This document shows, one piece after another, positions 1 to 6,670 of a DNA stretch of 35,787 bases. The stretch comes from an uncultured Eubacteriales bacterium (GTDB taxonomy: Bacteria > Bacillota > Clostridia > Oscillospirales > Oscillospiraceae): assembly GCA_900546075.1 (NCBI GenBank), contig URBH01000019.1, forward strand, positions 1 to 35,787, read 5' to 3'. A program made the translations under genes and the position numbers. The notes under the pieces were generated by a model. It ran no database searches, was not told the origin of the DNA, and saw only the letters and a program-made list of their open reading frames with translations. Position 1 is the stretch's first letter, and every line of letters starts with the position of its first letter.

Positions 1-103
1 CGTTTTCGCTCCTTCCTTTGGAGTTGGCGGTTTCACCTCCCACCGCCAAGGGAAATGCAAACTGTACTGTCAATCTTTTTGAGGAAAGATTGATTTTTCC
101 GGC
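1..103 (-). promoter_or_regulatory. Leader hairpins before a gene that starts off the left edge
   Basis: Read on the minus strand, this stretch follows the SSB-like gene. It has an 8-bp perfect hairpin (arms 24-31 and 42-49, TTGGCGGT/ACCGCCAA) whose 10-nt loop carries GGGAGGTGAA, and then a second ribosome-site-like GGAAGGAG close to position 10. The next minus-strand gene should therefore begin just beyond the edge. A second small hairpin (CAATCTTT/AAAGATTG, about 70-91) is followed by ATTTTTCC in the plus direction. No start codon is visible, so the gene itself cannot be annotated. Confidence 0.4.
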
Positions 104-709
104 CTAGAACGGAAGTTGCGCGTCGTCGTCTTCCAGCGGCGTAAAATCGCCGGTGTTGCCGGAATAGGGGGCGGAGAAATCGCCGTATGAGGGCGCAGGC
201 TCACCTCTGAGGGGCTTATCGCTGGGCAAGGTGTATTTGCCATCCTCCACGCTATCCACGCTGATAGCCCGGAAGGGGCGCACTGCCCATCCGGATTTTC
301 CGTTATACTCCCACTGCTCGTTCCGGAACAGAATGCCGATTTCCTTCTTTGCAAGGGAATTTTCGTCCCAATCCCAGGTATATCCACGGTTGGATTCTTC
401 AACGGAGGTAACGAAACCCTTAAGGATGGATTTCGTCCATTCGTCCTTATCGCTGCCGTCGTTTTTGGGCAGCCACAGGCGGAGAACGCCCTTCCACTTC
501 TTGTCCTCCCGCTGATTCCGCTTGAAATCCTCGTCGTAGTACCCGGCAAACTCACCGGCGGAGATGTCGAACAGCACACACAGCTGATCGCCGTAGTCGT
601 TATGCTGCACCGCCGCCCGCTTGATCGTGCAGACGTAAGCCCCAAGGGGCAGCTTCTGACGGTCGCTGAATGCCTGTACGTTGTTCCAGTTGCTCGGTTT
701 GTTAATCAT
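104..709 (-). CDS. Phage SSB-like (DUF669-type) single-strand DNA-binding protein
   Basis: 201 aa. The N-terminal 150 residues look like the DUF669-type phage proteins that act as single-strand DNA-binding proteins: a beta-rich stretch around LPLGAYVCTIKRA and GVLRLWLP. The tail is a disordered Pro/Gly/Asp segment ending EDDDAQLPF, much like the acidic C-terminal tip that bacterial SSB uses to dock partner proteins. It overlaps the 3' end of the upstream ATPase gene by 8 nt, so the two are translationally coupled. That pairing (Sak4-like ATPase followed by an SSB-like protein) is common in phage recombination cassettes and is the main reason for the call. The exact family is inferred, not searched. 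Confidence 0.65.
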   Translation of the reverse strand: MINKPSNWNNVQAFSDRQKLPLGAYVCTIKRAAVQHNDYGDQLCVLFDISAGEFAGYYDEDFKRNQREDKKWKGVLRLWLPKNDGSDKDEWTKSILKGFVTSVEESNRGYTWDWDENSLAKKEIGILFRNEQWEYNGKSGWAVRPFRAISVDSVEDGKYTLPSDKPLRGEPAPSYGDFSAPYSGNTGDFTPLEDDDAQLPF

Positions 710-1337
710 TTTTTTCAGTTCCCTTCTTGTTTAATTCGTAATATTCCCGAATGGAGGTATCCACGGCTTTCAGATCGTTATCAATCTCAGCCGGGAACAT
801 GTCCATAGGAGACTTGCAGGTTGTTGTGCCGTCGCTCTGGGTCACAAAAACGTGTTTTTTCCCGTCTGTATAGCAGAGCAGGACAATGGAGAAAAGCCCC
901 TCCACGGTCAGCTGGTTGTCCAGCATCTTTCCTAGAGTCTTTGCCCGGGTCTTGCCGGTGTTGCTGTCCTGATCTGTATGGTGCAGGAAATAGACGATCA
1001 CGTCCGGCTGGGTCTGGGTGATGACAAACTGCACCAGATTGTAGAAGTGCAGCGCCATGTCTGTGTACTTCCCGTAGCCGGTTTCTTTGGCTTTGGAGAA
1101 AGCCTCGAAACACATGAGGTACTGGCTATCATCAATCACGAACGCCTTTTTAGCGCTATTCTTGATTGCACCCATAATCTTGCCGTAATCGGCGGTATTT
1201 GCTACAGGAAGCTTTTTCCGGAAGGGGAGCGGCTTTCCTGCCACGTTGATAACGCTGACGTCGTTAGGCTCAAAGTTCCGCAAGCTGGCAGATTTGCCGC
1301 TGCCGGATTCTCCCAAAATCAAAACTGGGATTCCCAT
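702..1337 (-). CDS. Sak4-like RecA-fold ATPase, phage recombination
   Basis: 211 aa. Walker A GESGSGKS lies at residues 9-16, with a hydrophobic Walker B strand ending in two acids (KKAFVIDDSQYL) near residues 63-74, and a possible sensor histidine in YFLHHTD. This short AAA/RecA-like core without extra domains fits the Sak4 group of phage single-strand annealing ATPases, which work with a phage SSB in replication-linked recombination. The next gene downstream is SSB-like and overlaps by 8 nt. The start at 1337 follows GAGGAA and lies just after the stop of the upstream Cys-rich gene. A more general phage AAA ATPase is the alternative. Confidence 0.7.
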   Translation of the reverse strand: MGIPVLILGESGSGKSASLRNFEPNDVSVINVAGKPLPFRKKLPVANTADYGKIMGAIKNSAKKAFVIDDSQYLMCFEAFSKAKETGYGKYTDMALHFYNLVQFVITQTQPDVIVYFLHHTDQDSNTGKTRAKTLGKMLDNQLTVEGLFSIVLLCYTDGKKHVFVTQSDGTTTCKSPMDMFPAEIDNDLKAVDTSIREYYELNKKGTEKND

Positions 1338-1340
1338 AAT

Positions 1341-1544
1341 TTATTCCTCATCTTTCTTAAATTTCAGCGGGCATTCATACCCAACTGTCGCTCTTGTATC
1401 CAGCAGATACTCCCCGGTCAACCGGCACTGCTTCCGGGCGTATGTTTCCATACACGGGCACAAATCACAGCACACATGCCCCTCCGGGAAGTAAATGCTT
1501 GCCGTGGCCTTCTCGTACCACAGGCAGCTTTTTTTATCCGCCAT
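1341..1544 (-). CDS. Small Cys-rich phage protein, probable zinc binder
   Basis: 67 aa, starting at MADKKSC behind GAGGTGG; a longer version from TTG 1556 would place this ribosome site inside the coding part. Cysteines sit in a CCDLCPC cluster, a later ARKQC and a final YECPL, which suggests one metal site. It also has the phrase LTGEYLLDTR, which I associate with small early proteins of Clostridia phages. No enzyme motif is seen. It is packed between the ATPase gene and another zinc-finger gene in the early operon, so a DNA-replication or host-takeover role is possible but unproven. Confidence 0.6.
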   Translation of the reverse strand: MADKKSCLWYEKATASIYFPEGHVCCDLCPCMETYARKQCRLTGEYLLDTRATVGYECPLKFKKDEE

Positions 1545-1552
1545 AATCCACC

Positions 1553-1741
1553 TCAATCATAGGAAATATCCCGCCATTCCTCCCGGCTGTCCATGCAGAG
1601 GTCGCAAATGGCATCGCCCCGGATTTTCCAGTATCTATGTCCCACGGTTCTCCCGCAGCAGATGCACACCGGCCTTTTCTCGTCCGTTGCCTGGGAATCG
1701 TACAGATAATCGTAATCCGGATTCACACCAACATCATCCAT
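1553..1741 (-). CDS. Small CxxC...CxxC zinc-finger protein
   Basis: 62 aa, from an ATG at 1741 preceded by GAGGAAGGAAAG. The N-terminal third is acidic and Tyr-rich (NPDYDYLYDSQ); the rest has two Cys pairs (CICC at about residues 29-32 and CDLC at about 49-52), the layout of a small treble-clef or zinc-ribbon finger. The open frame continues upstream to 1930 across a stable hairpin, but that part has no ribosome site and an unlikely composition, so I dropped it. Function unknown. Confidence 0.6.
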   Translation of the reverse strand: MDDVGVNPDYDYLYDSQATDEKRPVCICCGRTVGHRYWKIRGDAICDLCMDSREEWRDISYD

Positions 1742-1795
1742 TGACTTTCCTTCCTCTATTTGATATACTGTAAATGGTAGAGATTTTTTATATCG

Positions 1796-1836
1796 CTCGC
1801 CGTCCCCGGTGCTGTAACATCGGGGGCGGCTTTTTA
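1796..1836 (+). terminator. GC-rich hairpin with T-run in the plus direction
   Basis: A GC-rich stem of about 13 bp with few mismatches (GCCGTCCCCGGTG / CATCGGGGGCGGC, 6-nt loop) is followed by TTTTTATT when read on the plus strand. It lies right after the stop of the minus-strand DUF2303-type gene. Read on the minus strand it is preceded, not followed, by a T/A-rich run, so it may instead be a leader hairpin of the zinc-finger gene. It could also shield the operon from antisense readthrough. Confidence 0.5.
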
Positions 1837-2568
1837 TTAAAGAACAACCACGACGTGCCCACTCTGAATTTCGGATTCCAGCGCCTTTTCCAAGTATTTC
1901 TTTACCGTATTCCGGGCGGAAAGCTTCCACATGCCACCGTCGGCTTCAATGAAAGAAATGTTTCTTTCGTTGATACGAATGAGAAATTGAGATTCCGGCT
2001 GCTCAACCTCCTGGAACGTGCGGTAAGGCCGTAACTTGATAATGGGTCGGATGGACGCATTGGATTGAAGGTCGATGCCCTTCTTGGTGACAACGCTGGT
2101 AGCAACGCCATTGTCGTTGTACGTGACTTTGCTCCCAGTGGTGATATCGGATAGCAGTTTCAAGGCATACTCCGTATCCGCCGTGGGCTGGAATCTTGTG
2201 CGCAGAGCGATCAATGCCTCTTCAAACGGCAAGGATACCTTCTCATTCCAGCCGGGAACATCGGTCGCATTGGCAGTATACGGGTACTCGCGGTTGTTAC
2301 GCAGCTCCGCAGATGGGTGGGTGAAGCACTTTACCGTTTTGTGATCGGGAATTGTGATATAAACGGTGCTGTACCTCTGTACCGCCTCCGTTTTTACAAA
2401 CGCTACCATGGCGTCGAGGCTGGAAAGCTGGATATTATCTACAATTTCCAGATCAGGCTTCACCTCGGCATAGCCACCTTCTGCGTCCGCAATAAAATCA
2501 TGGTTTCCGGACGTGAACAGGTGTGGCGCACATAGTTCCTGAATTTTTTCGATTGCTTCTTTCAACAT
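1837..2568 (-). CDS. DUF2303-like phage protein
   Basis: 243 aa. The middle part, with SSLDAMVAFVKTEA, VYITIPDHKTVKCF and a later FEEALIALRTRF, resembles the DUF2303 phage family, which usually sits in replication/recombination cassettes and has no proven activity. Start at 2568 follows GGAGG. The C-terminus is beta-rich and charged (LIRINERNISFIEADGG). It lies between the probable 'replication terminator'-annotated family gene and the ATPase/SSB pair, which fits a role in early DNA metabolism. Confidence 0.65.
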   Translation of the reverse strand: MLKEAIEKIQELCAPHLFTSGNHDFIADAEGGYAEVKPDLEIVDNIQLSSLDAMVAFVKTEAVQRYSTVYITIPDHKTVKCFTHPSAELRNNREYPYTANATDVPGWNEKVSLPFEEALIALRTRFQPTADTEYALKLLSDITTGSKVTYNDNGVATSVVTKKGIDLQSNASIRPIIKLRPYRTFQEVEQPESQFLIRINERNISFIEADGGMWKLSARNTVKKYLEKALESEIQSGHVVVVL

Positions 2569-2584
2569 TGTTTTTTTCCTCCTA

Positions 2585-2950
2585 TCAGGCCATTTTGATT
2601 ATTTTCAGAGACGCGGGGGCTTCCTGCTCTTCTCCGTCCATGGACATCTGCCCTGGAACCTGGGGCACCATTTCGACAACTTGACACTCTCCAGTGCTGT
2701 CATCCCCAGCAACCCAAAGGGTTGTTCTCGCGGGCGTAGTAGGCGCAAGTGCTGATTTTACCGCAACGCTGACACCGATGTTCTGCCGATCATCGTCCGG
2801 TGTAAACTCGATTGTGAGCGTCAGCTTTCGTTTCTGCGTCGGTTTGGTGTTGGGGTCAAGGATATTATCAATGACTTTCGCCATCTCCAAATCCACGCGC
2901 TCCTGAAACGCGCCCCTTGCCATCTGCAAAATTGATTTTGGATCGTACAT
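2585..2950 (-). CDS. Early phage protein, 'replication terminator protein' family by resemblance
   Basis: 121 aa. N-terminal helix (MARGAFQERVDLEMAKVIDNILDPNT), then beta strands KRKLTLTIEFTPDDDRQNIGVSVAVKSALAP. This pattern (helix, DPNT, KR-x-hydrophobic-x-hydrophobic-x-F-x-P) recurs in Firmicute phage proteins that databases often label 'replication terminator protein'; I know no experiment behind that label. It is an ordinary member of the early operon, 16 nt upstream of the DUF2303-type gene. Confidence 0.55.
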   Translation of the reverse strand: MYDPKSILQMARGAFQERVDLEMAKVIDNILDPNTKPTQKRKLTLTIEFTPDDDRQNIGVSVAVKSALAPTTPARTTLWVAGDDSTGECQVVEMVPQVPGQMSMDGEEQEAPASLKIIKMA

Positions 2951-2983
2951 TAGAAATCCTCCTGTTTTTAAGATGTGTATCCT

Positions 2984-3217
2984 TTATCGCCCTCTGATGC
3001 AACGTCCGATACCGGCACCCATCAGGATAGCGCACACCCACATTGCGGGAACCGCCGCCCTGTCCGCCAGCAAATCCGCCTGCTGCCACCAGAAAAGCAC
3101 CAGATTCAGCCCCGCATATGGGAGAACACGGAAAACGCATTCCCTGATATTGAACGGCTTCCGGTTCTCCGGCGCCGGCTCCCACCGGGCATCCACGGGT
3201 TTATTCCTGCTTGCCAT
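2984..3217 (-). CDS. Small membrane protein, early operon
   Basis: 77 aa. The N-terminal 27 residues are charged and Pro-rich. Two hydrophobic segments follow, roughly residues 28-46 (FRVLPYAGLNLVLFWWQQA) and 50-71 (LADRAAVPAMWVCAILMGAGIG), ending in RCIRGR. A helical-hairpin membrane protein with a basic C-terminus is likely. GGGGGTGAGGAT precedes the ATG at 3217. Function unknown; small early membrane proteins of phages often act in exclusion or host takeover, but nothing specific supports that here. Confidence 0.55.
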   Translation of the reverse strand: MASRNKPVDARWEPAPENRKPFNIRECVFRVLPYAGLNLVLFWWQQADLLADRAAVPAMWVCAILMGAGIGRCIRGR

Positions 3218-3221
3218 ATCC

Positions 3222-3401
3222 TCACCCCCTGACCTGATGATTTCGGTGGACTACGTCGAAAAGCTCCACGTTCTCATCGTCAAACGCCTTGCTTTCCTTC
3301 GATTCCATCAAAAGGGATTCCCGCAGATGCTCATTTTCCCGGCGCAACCGGCGGTTCATCTCCGCCATGGTGCGAAGCTGGGCAACCTCGTTCGGCATCA
3401 T
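3222..3401 (-). CDS. Small coiled-coil protein
   Basis: 59 aa, from the first of two tandem ATGs at 3401 behind AAGGAGAG. It overlaps the stop of the upstream gene (ATGA), a sign of coupled translation. Most of it is heptad-like charged helix (LRTMAEMNRRLRRENEHLRESLL), so it probably forms a dimer. The open frame upstream of 3401 is a shadow of the preceding gene. Function unknown. Confidence 0.5.
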   Translation of the reverse strand: MMPNEVAQLRTMAEMNRRLRRENEHLRESLLMESKESKAFDDENVELFDVVHRNHQVRG

Positions 3402-4021
3402 TTGGCGCTCTCCTTGTAGGGGCGAACATCCTCCATACGAACATGATGTTCCATCCCCCTGATATTTTTGAACACACACGCCCCCGTGTAGGATGCTTCC
3501 GGCGTAACCAGCGTTACGATTTCGCCGATTCTGAAATAGTGGCGGAATTTCCCGGATAGCTGATTCCCAATAACCCAGAACTTATCTCCCACCTTCGGCT
3601 TGCTCTCTTCGGGCTTGTCCTCCTTGCGCTTCTTCGCAAAAAGCCGCTCAACGGCGACCCTTGCGCCCTCCGCTCTGCTGTAGGTGTCCTTCGGATTGCA
3701 CCGGGCTTCTGCGGTCTTCACGTCCCGTCCGCCCCGTTTCAGCGTGGCCGTGGTAATCATCCCGTCAAAGCGGAGTTCCACGGTGTATTCCCGATCAGAC
3801 TCTGCAAGTCCAGAAATCATGTCTTCGTACCAGCACCAGCCGCAGCCATAAAAGTCTCCGCGATCCTCTGCCATGCGGTAGAAAATTTCTCCTTTGGAGT
3901 TGACGCTGACAGACGTGATCGTCATGGTCTCCCCCAGCCACTTGTTCATAATGCCGTTCCAGCGCGCCAATCGGGGCGTGCTCACAATCCGCACCCTATC
4001 CCCACACTTGTATTTCGCCAT
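3398..4021 (-). CDS. Early phage protein with two SH3/KOW-like segments
   Basis: 207 aa. Two beta-barrel-like segments share the pattern 'G-D-x-hydrophobic': KCGDRVRIVSTPRLARWNGIMNKWLGETMTI near residues 4-35 and KVGDKFWVIGNQ near 142-153. They are joined by a basic linker (LFAKKRKEDKPEESK). The segments resemble small SH3-like domains of phage proteins that bind nucleic acid or regulate expression. No catalytic motif is seen. It ends in an ATGA overlap with the coiled-coil gene. Confidence 0.55.
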   Translation of the reverse strand: MAKYKCGDRVRIVSTPRLARWNGIMNKWLGETMTITSVSVNSKGEIFYRMAEDRGDFYGCGWCWYEDMISGLAESDREYTVELRFDGMITTATLKRGGRDVKTAEARCNPKDTYSRAEGARVAVERLFAKKRKEDKPEESKPKVGDKFWVIGNQLSGKFRHYFRIGEIVTLVTPEASYTGACVFKNIRGMEHHVRMEDVRPYKESAK

Positions 4022-4064
4022 AAATAACTCCTTTCAATTTCGGTATTCTGCCGTAGATTTCAAA

Positions 4065-4355
4065 TCACTGCAACTCCCTCGCAAACGCCCGTATCTCCTT
4101 CTCCGAATACCCCAGGGTTTTCAGGATCACCGCCGGGTTGGGGTGGAGGGTGGTCACCAGCTTCCGAAGGACGCTTACCCGCATTTCGGTTTTCCCCTTT
4201 TGGTAGTTCAGCAGATTTTGGTACCCCTCGCCGATTTTTTTTCCGAGCGCCGACGCATTATCGCTCTGAATCCCCGCCAGGGGGCAGCAGCGGTCGATTT
4301 CCTTCCAAAAATCATCCACTGCGTAGCGCTCGGCATACTGCCGGATTCTGGGCAT
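4065..4355 (-). CDS. Small HTH-like early protein
   Basis: 96 aa from ATG 4355, which follows AAAGGAG; the upstream 29 codons lack a ribosome site. The middle (ASALGKKIGEGYQNLLNYQKGKTEMRVSVLRKL) looks like an XRE-type helix-turn-helix with a bent recognition helix, and the tail has EKEIRAFARELQ. This suggests a DNA-binding early regulator, but the HTH is weak and it could be another all-helical protein. Confidence 0.5.
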   Translation of the reverse strand: MPRIRQYAERYAVDDFWKEIDRCCPLAGIQSDNASALGKKIGEGYQNLLNYQKGKTEMRVSVLRKLVTTLHPNPAVILKTLGYSEKEIRAFARELQ

Positions 4356-4386
4356 TGGGTTCAACTCCTTTCTGTTCATAAATTTT

Positions 4387-4659
4387 TCAAAATTTGTTGA
4401 TTTTTGCTTTTGCTGTGGTATGATTAGTTTGCCGCAGAGCATCCAGAACCGCCGTCAATCCATTGGAACAGGCCTTGAGGAATGCTTCCTGGTTAAGCTC
4501 TGCGTACCATTTGATTCGGCTCATGGCTTCTTCCAGCATTCCCTGCTGCGTGAGCCAGCCCAGATCGTGCAGAATCCATGCTGAAAACTCCAATGCCTCC
4601 GGGTCGAGCTTTTCTACGGTGCTATTCCCAATTGTCGCGTGGAATATCGCTTCCGTCAC
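4387..4659 (-). CDS. Hypothetical helical early protein
   Basis: 90 aa, GTG start at 4659 behind AAAGGTGG. Mostly helical: ALEFSAWILHDLGWLTQQGMLEEAMSRIKWY then FLKACSNGLTAVLDALRQ. I do not recognise the family. The start lies only 46 nt from the divergent plus-strand gene at 4706 and there is no clear promoter between them, so it is probably read from the Cro promoter 1.5 kb upstream, across two plus-strand genes. Confidence 0.5.
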   Translation of the reverse strand: MTEAIFHATIGNSTVEKLDPEALEFSAWILHDLGWLTQQGMLEEAMSRIKWYAELNQEAFLKACSNGLTAVLDALRQTNHTTAKAKINKF

Positions 4660-4705
4660 CGTATCACCACCTTTCGCCTAAAAAATTGAAGGGAGAAACC
4701 GCTAT

Positions 4706-5356
4706 ATGGAAATCTGGAACGTTTTTTCTGCCTTTTCGCTGCTCTTTTGCGCACTGTTTTTCTTCTCTTTCGTGCTGGACTTGATTAAGCTGGTAATCAA
4801 TGGATTCAGGCACAAGCCGTACAAGATAAAGGCTGTAGAACTTTTCAATGAACCGGAAGACTGGCGCATATCTGTGCTTCTCGGCGTGGTGTTCTTGGTT
4901 GGCATGTACACTATAATCGCATGGCACGGAGACACCCGCGCAAGGGAAACTGCCACGGAGTACGAATACCTTCTGGAGGAAGCCCAAGCACAGACACCGG
5001 AAATGATCGAGTGCGACTACTGTTACGAGCCGTTCCCGGCGGAGTATGCCTATACTGTCAAAAACAGCAAGGACACAATTTGCCCAGACTGCCTTTCCAG
5101 ATCTTTTGACGAGATCATGTCCTCTGAGGTCGGCAAGTGCTACAGCTGCGGTAATTTCTTTTATGAGATCGATTCATATGGGTACGGCCTTTGCGAAAAA
5201 TGCGCGCAAGATGAATTGACGGATTGTGACAGCTGCGGCGAGATGACCTACCCGTGGGGCTCTGATTCCGGGTACACGCTTTGCCCCAGATGCATCGGGC
5301 AGGTGTATAACGACCCACGTATTGCCAGAGCCATTGAAAGATGGTTTGAGGAATAG
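4706..5356 (+). CDS. Membrane-anchored multi-zinc-ribbon protein, plus-strand insert
   Basis: 216 aa. Two hydrophobic segments (about residues 8-33, FSAFSLLFCALFFFSFVLDLI, and 56-73, VLLGVVFLVGMYTIIAW) are followed by a soluble part of about 140 residues with repeated Cys pairs: CDYC, CPDC, CYSC, CEKC, CDSC, CPRC. This gives about three zinc-ribbon units strung together. The soluble domain could lie in the cytoplasm below the membrane. It is on the opposite strand to the surrounding early operon and follows GGGAG at 4692-4698. I see no clear promoter for it. Its position and orientation suggest accessory cargo, perhaps a lysogen-expressed membrane protein; function unknown. Confidence 0.65.
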   Translation: MEIWNVFSAFSLLFCALFFFSFVLDLIKLVINGFRHKPYKIKAVELFNEPEDWRISVLLGVVFLVGMYTIIAWHGDTRARETATEYEYLLEEAQAQTPEMIECDYCYEPFPAEYAYTVKNSKDTICPDCLSRSFDEIMSSEVGKCYSCGNFFYEIDSYGYGLCEKCAQDELTDCDSCGEMTYPWGSDSGYTLCPRCIGQVYNDPRIARAIERWFEE

Positions 5357-5377
5357 GCCTCCTTTCGCCCCTCTCTA

Positions 5378-5406
5378 TTGATTGATTAAAATGAAAGGTG
5401 TACAAT
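5378..5406 (+). promoter_or_regulatory. Sigma-70-type promoter for the 70-aa plus-strand gene
   Basis: TTGATT at 5378-5383, a 17-nt spacer and TACAAT at 5401-5406. Transcription should start near 5413, which is where the left copy of a 12-bp inverted repeat (5414-5425) begins. Confidence 0.6.
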
Positions 5407-5413
5407 AAATCTT

Positions 5414-5667
5414 GATACGGCGCAGGTGAAATTTCATGGAGGACAAAATGGACGGTGTAAAGCAATACCCAGTAAGTGTTTATTGCCCGATCAGTCATGT
5501 GGATGAATGGGTGTTTTTCCGAGAGGTATCAACAGATGAAGGATATCGCGCTCGTTTTGATGGATGCGACCATCAATTCAGCAAATGTGAGGAATGCGAT
5601 GCCTGTGAAAAAGAGGCGTATCAAAAACTAATCAGCAGCGTTAAATAACCATCCTCTGCGCCGTATC
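5414..5667. repeat. 12-bp inverted repeats flanking one small gene
   Basis: GATACGGCGCAG at 5414-5425 and its exact reverse complement CTGCGCCGTATC at 5656-5667 enclose the 70-aa gene. The left copy begins at the predicted transcription start and the right copy is just past the stop codon, so the 5' and 3' ends of the mRNA could pair. Confidence 0.7.
5436..5648 (+). CDS. Small Cys-containing protein with its own promoter
   Basis: 70 aa. It begins MEDKMDGVKQYPVSVYCP and has CEECDACEKEAY near the C-terminus, a Cys cluster that could bind one metal ion. The start at 5436 has AGGTG 7 nt upstream; a second ATG at 5448 has GGAGG 5 nt upstream, so the true start is uncertain by four residues. It is a single-gene transcription unit on the strand opposite to the early operon, bracketed by 12-bp inverted repeats. 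I do not recognise the family. Expression from a standard promoter in the lysogen is plausible. Confidence 0.55.
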   Translation: MEDKMDGVKQYPVSVYCPISHVDEWVFFREVSTDEGYRARFDGCDHQFSKCEECDACEKEAYQKLISSVK

Positions 5668-5862
5668 TCACTTTCTAGCTATCTCTTCCACACAAGCCAG
5701 AGCAAATTTCAACGCCTGATATAGCGTATCGGCATCCGGGTTGATCTTCCCGCGCGCTTTTTCTTCACCGTTCTCTCCGAGCAGTATCATTTCCTCCTTG
5801 TGCATCCGCTCACGATGTCGAATTGTTGCTTGTAGAACATCCGCGCATTCTTTCGCGTCCAT
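5668..5862 (-). CDS. Hypothetical early protein downstream of cro
   Basis: 64 aa from ATG 5862 behind GGAAGGGGGTGAAAG; the frame upstream overlaps the cro stop and an operator, so the longer version is unlikely. Helical, with MDAKECADVLQATIRHRERMHKEE and a C-terminal DTLYQALKFALACVEEIARK. First gene after cro in the early operon. An extra copy of the repressor operator lies in its 5' untranslated region at 5887-5900. Function unknown. Confidence 0.55.
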   Translation of the reverse strand: MDAKECADVLQATIRHRERMHKEEMILLGENGEEKARGKINPDADTLYQALKFALACVEEIARK

Positions 5863-5886
5863 TTCTTTCACCCCCTTCCAGGCTTG

Positions 5887-5900
5887 TCCCATTTTTGGGA
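5887..5900. promoter_or_regulatory. Operator copy downstream of cro
   Basis: Perfect 14-bp palindrome TCCCATTTTTGGGA up to its central A/T tract. It matches the operators at the repressor/cro switch but sits between the cro stop codon and the next early gene, where bound repressor could act as a roadblock. Confidence 0.65.
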
Positions 5901-5903
5901 CGT

Positions 5904-6107
5904 TTAGTGTAAAAAAATAAGTGCCTTTTCCGCCGGGTCGGTAATGCCTAGCTTCTCGCATATAGCCTCTATCTCGATAGTGTTAAACGGGATCTTCCCG
6001 TTCACTTTGGAATTCAACGTGTTTTTGGACATACCGATTTCCAGAGCCAGAGACCGCTGAGTAAATCCCGCTTCTACAATCTTCCCTTTTAACTTGTTCG
6101 TTGACAT
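5904..6107 (-). CDS. Cro-like XRE repressor
   Basis: 67 aa, almost entirely one XRE helix-turn-helix domain: FTQRSLALEIGMSKNTLNSKVNGKIPFNTIEIEAICEKLGI. ATG at 6107 follows GGAGGG. It is divergent from the CI-type repressor gene and is the first gene of the minus-strand early operon, the position of Cro in lambdoid-type switches. It should bind the TCCCA-n4-TGGGA operators between the two genes and tip the balance to lytic growth. Specific operator preference cannot be read from the sequence. Confidence 0.8.
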   Translation of the reverse strand: MSTNKLKGKIVEAGFTQRSLALEIGMSKNTLNSKVNGKIPFNTIEIEAICEKLGITDPAEKALIFLH

Positions 6108-6124
6108 GCTTTGCCCTCCTTCCG

Positions 6125-6229
6125 TCTCATTTTTGGGACGCCTTTATACTATCACGCTTCTTCTCGTTTGTCAACCCAAAATTGGGACAATTTTAAAAAA
6201 ATTTTTGTTCCGGTATTGCAATTTTGGGA
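6125..6229. promoter_or_regulatory. Lysogeny switch: two divergent promoters and three operators
   Basis: The minus-strand cro promoter is TTGACA (6169-6174), 17-nt spacer, TAGTAT (6146-6151). The plus-strand repressor promoter is TTGCAA (6216-6221), 17-nt spacer, TATTCT (6239-6244). Operators are palindromes of the TCCCA-n4-TGGGA type: 6174-6187 (ACCCAAAATTGGGA, touching the cro -35), 6125-6138 (TCTCATTTTTGGGA, just past the cro -10) and 6216-6229 (TTGCAATTTTGGGA, one good half, on the repressor -35). Confidence 0.75.
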
Positions 6230-6267
6230 TAACCGTGTTATTCTATACGCAGAAGGGAGGTGCCATT

Positions 6268-6606
6268 ATGAGCGATATTTCAAAGAGAATCCTAGAAACG
6301 ATAACTTGCAAGGACATTTCCTATGGTGATTTATCGGATAAAACAGGTATTCCAAAGTCTGCCTTACAGCGGTATGCTACCGGGCAGACGGAGAAGATTC
6401 CAATTGATCGACTCGAAAAAATTGCAAGCGCAATCGGCGTAACGACATCATTCCTTATGGGTTGGGACAGCGCCGACAAAAAAGAACAGCCCCCCAGAGG
6501 GGAGCTGTCCGAAGCCAAGAAAGCTATGTATGATTTTGTCGATTCGCTTTCTGACGATCAGGTGCGGCGGCTTCTTCAGATAGCACACGCCGCATTTGAG
6601 AAATGA
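6268..6606 (+). CDS. CI-type XRE repressor, short form
   Basis: 112 aa from ATG 6268 behind AGGGAGG. The N-terminal HTH (ISYGDLSDKTGIPKSALQRYATGQTEKIPIDRLEKIASAIGV, about residues 16-58) is followed by FLMGWD, a typical XRE repressor tail, and by an acidic helix (YDFVDSLSDDQVRRLLQIAHAAF) likely used for dimerisation. It lacks an S24 LexA-like autocleavage domain, so direct RecA-driven self-cleavage is not expected; release may go through a DinD-type or other antirepressor. Its 3' end overlaps the antisense small gene at 6524. Confidence 0.8.
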   Translation: MSDISKRILETITCKDISYGDLSDKTGIPKSALQRYATGQTEKIPIDRLEKIASAIGVTTSFLMGWDSADKKEQPPRGELSEAKKAMYDFVDSLSDDQVRRLLQIAHAAFEK

Positions 6607-6670
6607 ACCATTCAAATTGCGCGTCGTTCATTTCCGATATAAGCCGTTTCAGTTCTTCTCTTTCCTTCAT
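6524..6670 (-). CDS. Small antisense-overlapping protein
   Basis: 48 aa starting MKEREELKRLISEM from ATG 6670 behind GGAGGGAG. It is helical and amphipathic (AQFEWFISQMRRVLSEE) and has a believable composition. It runs against the repressor gene and overlaps its last 83 nt. If made, its transcript is antisense to the repressor mRNA 3' end. I do not recognise the family and the short length leaves real doubt. Confidence 0.4.
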   Translation of the reverse strand: MKEREELKRLISEMNDAQFEWFISQMRRVLSEEAAAPDRQKANRQNHT

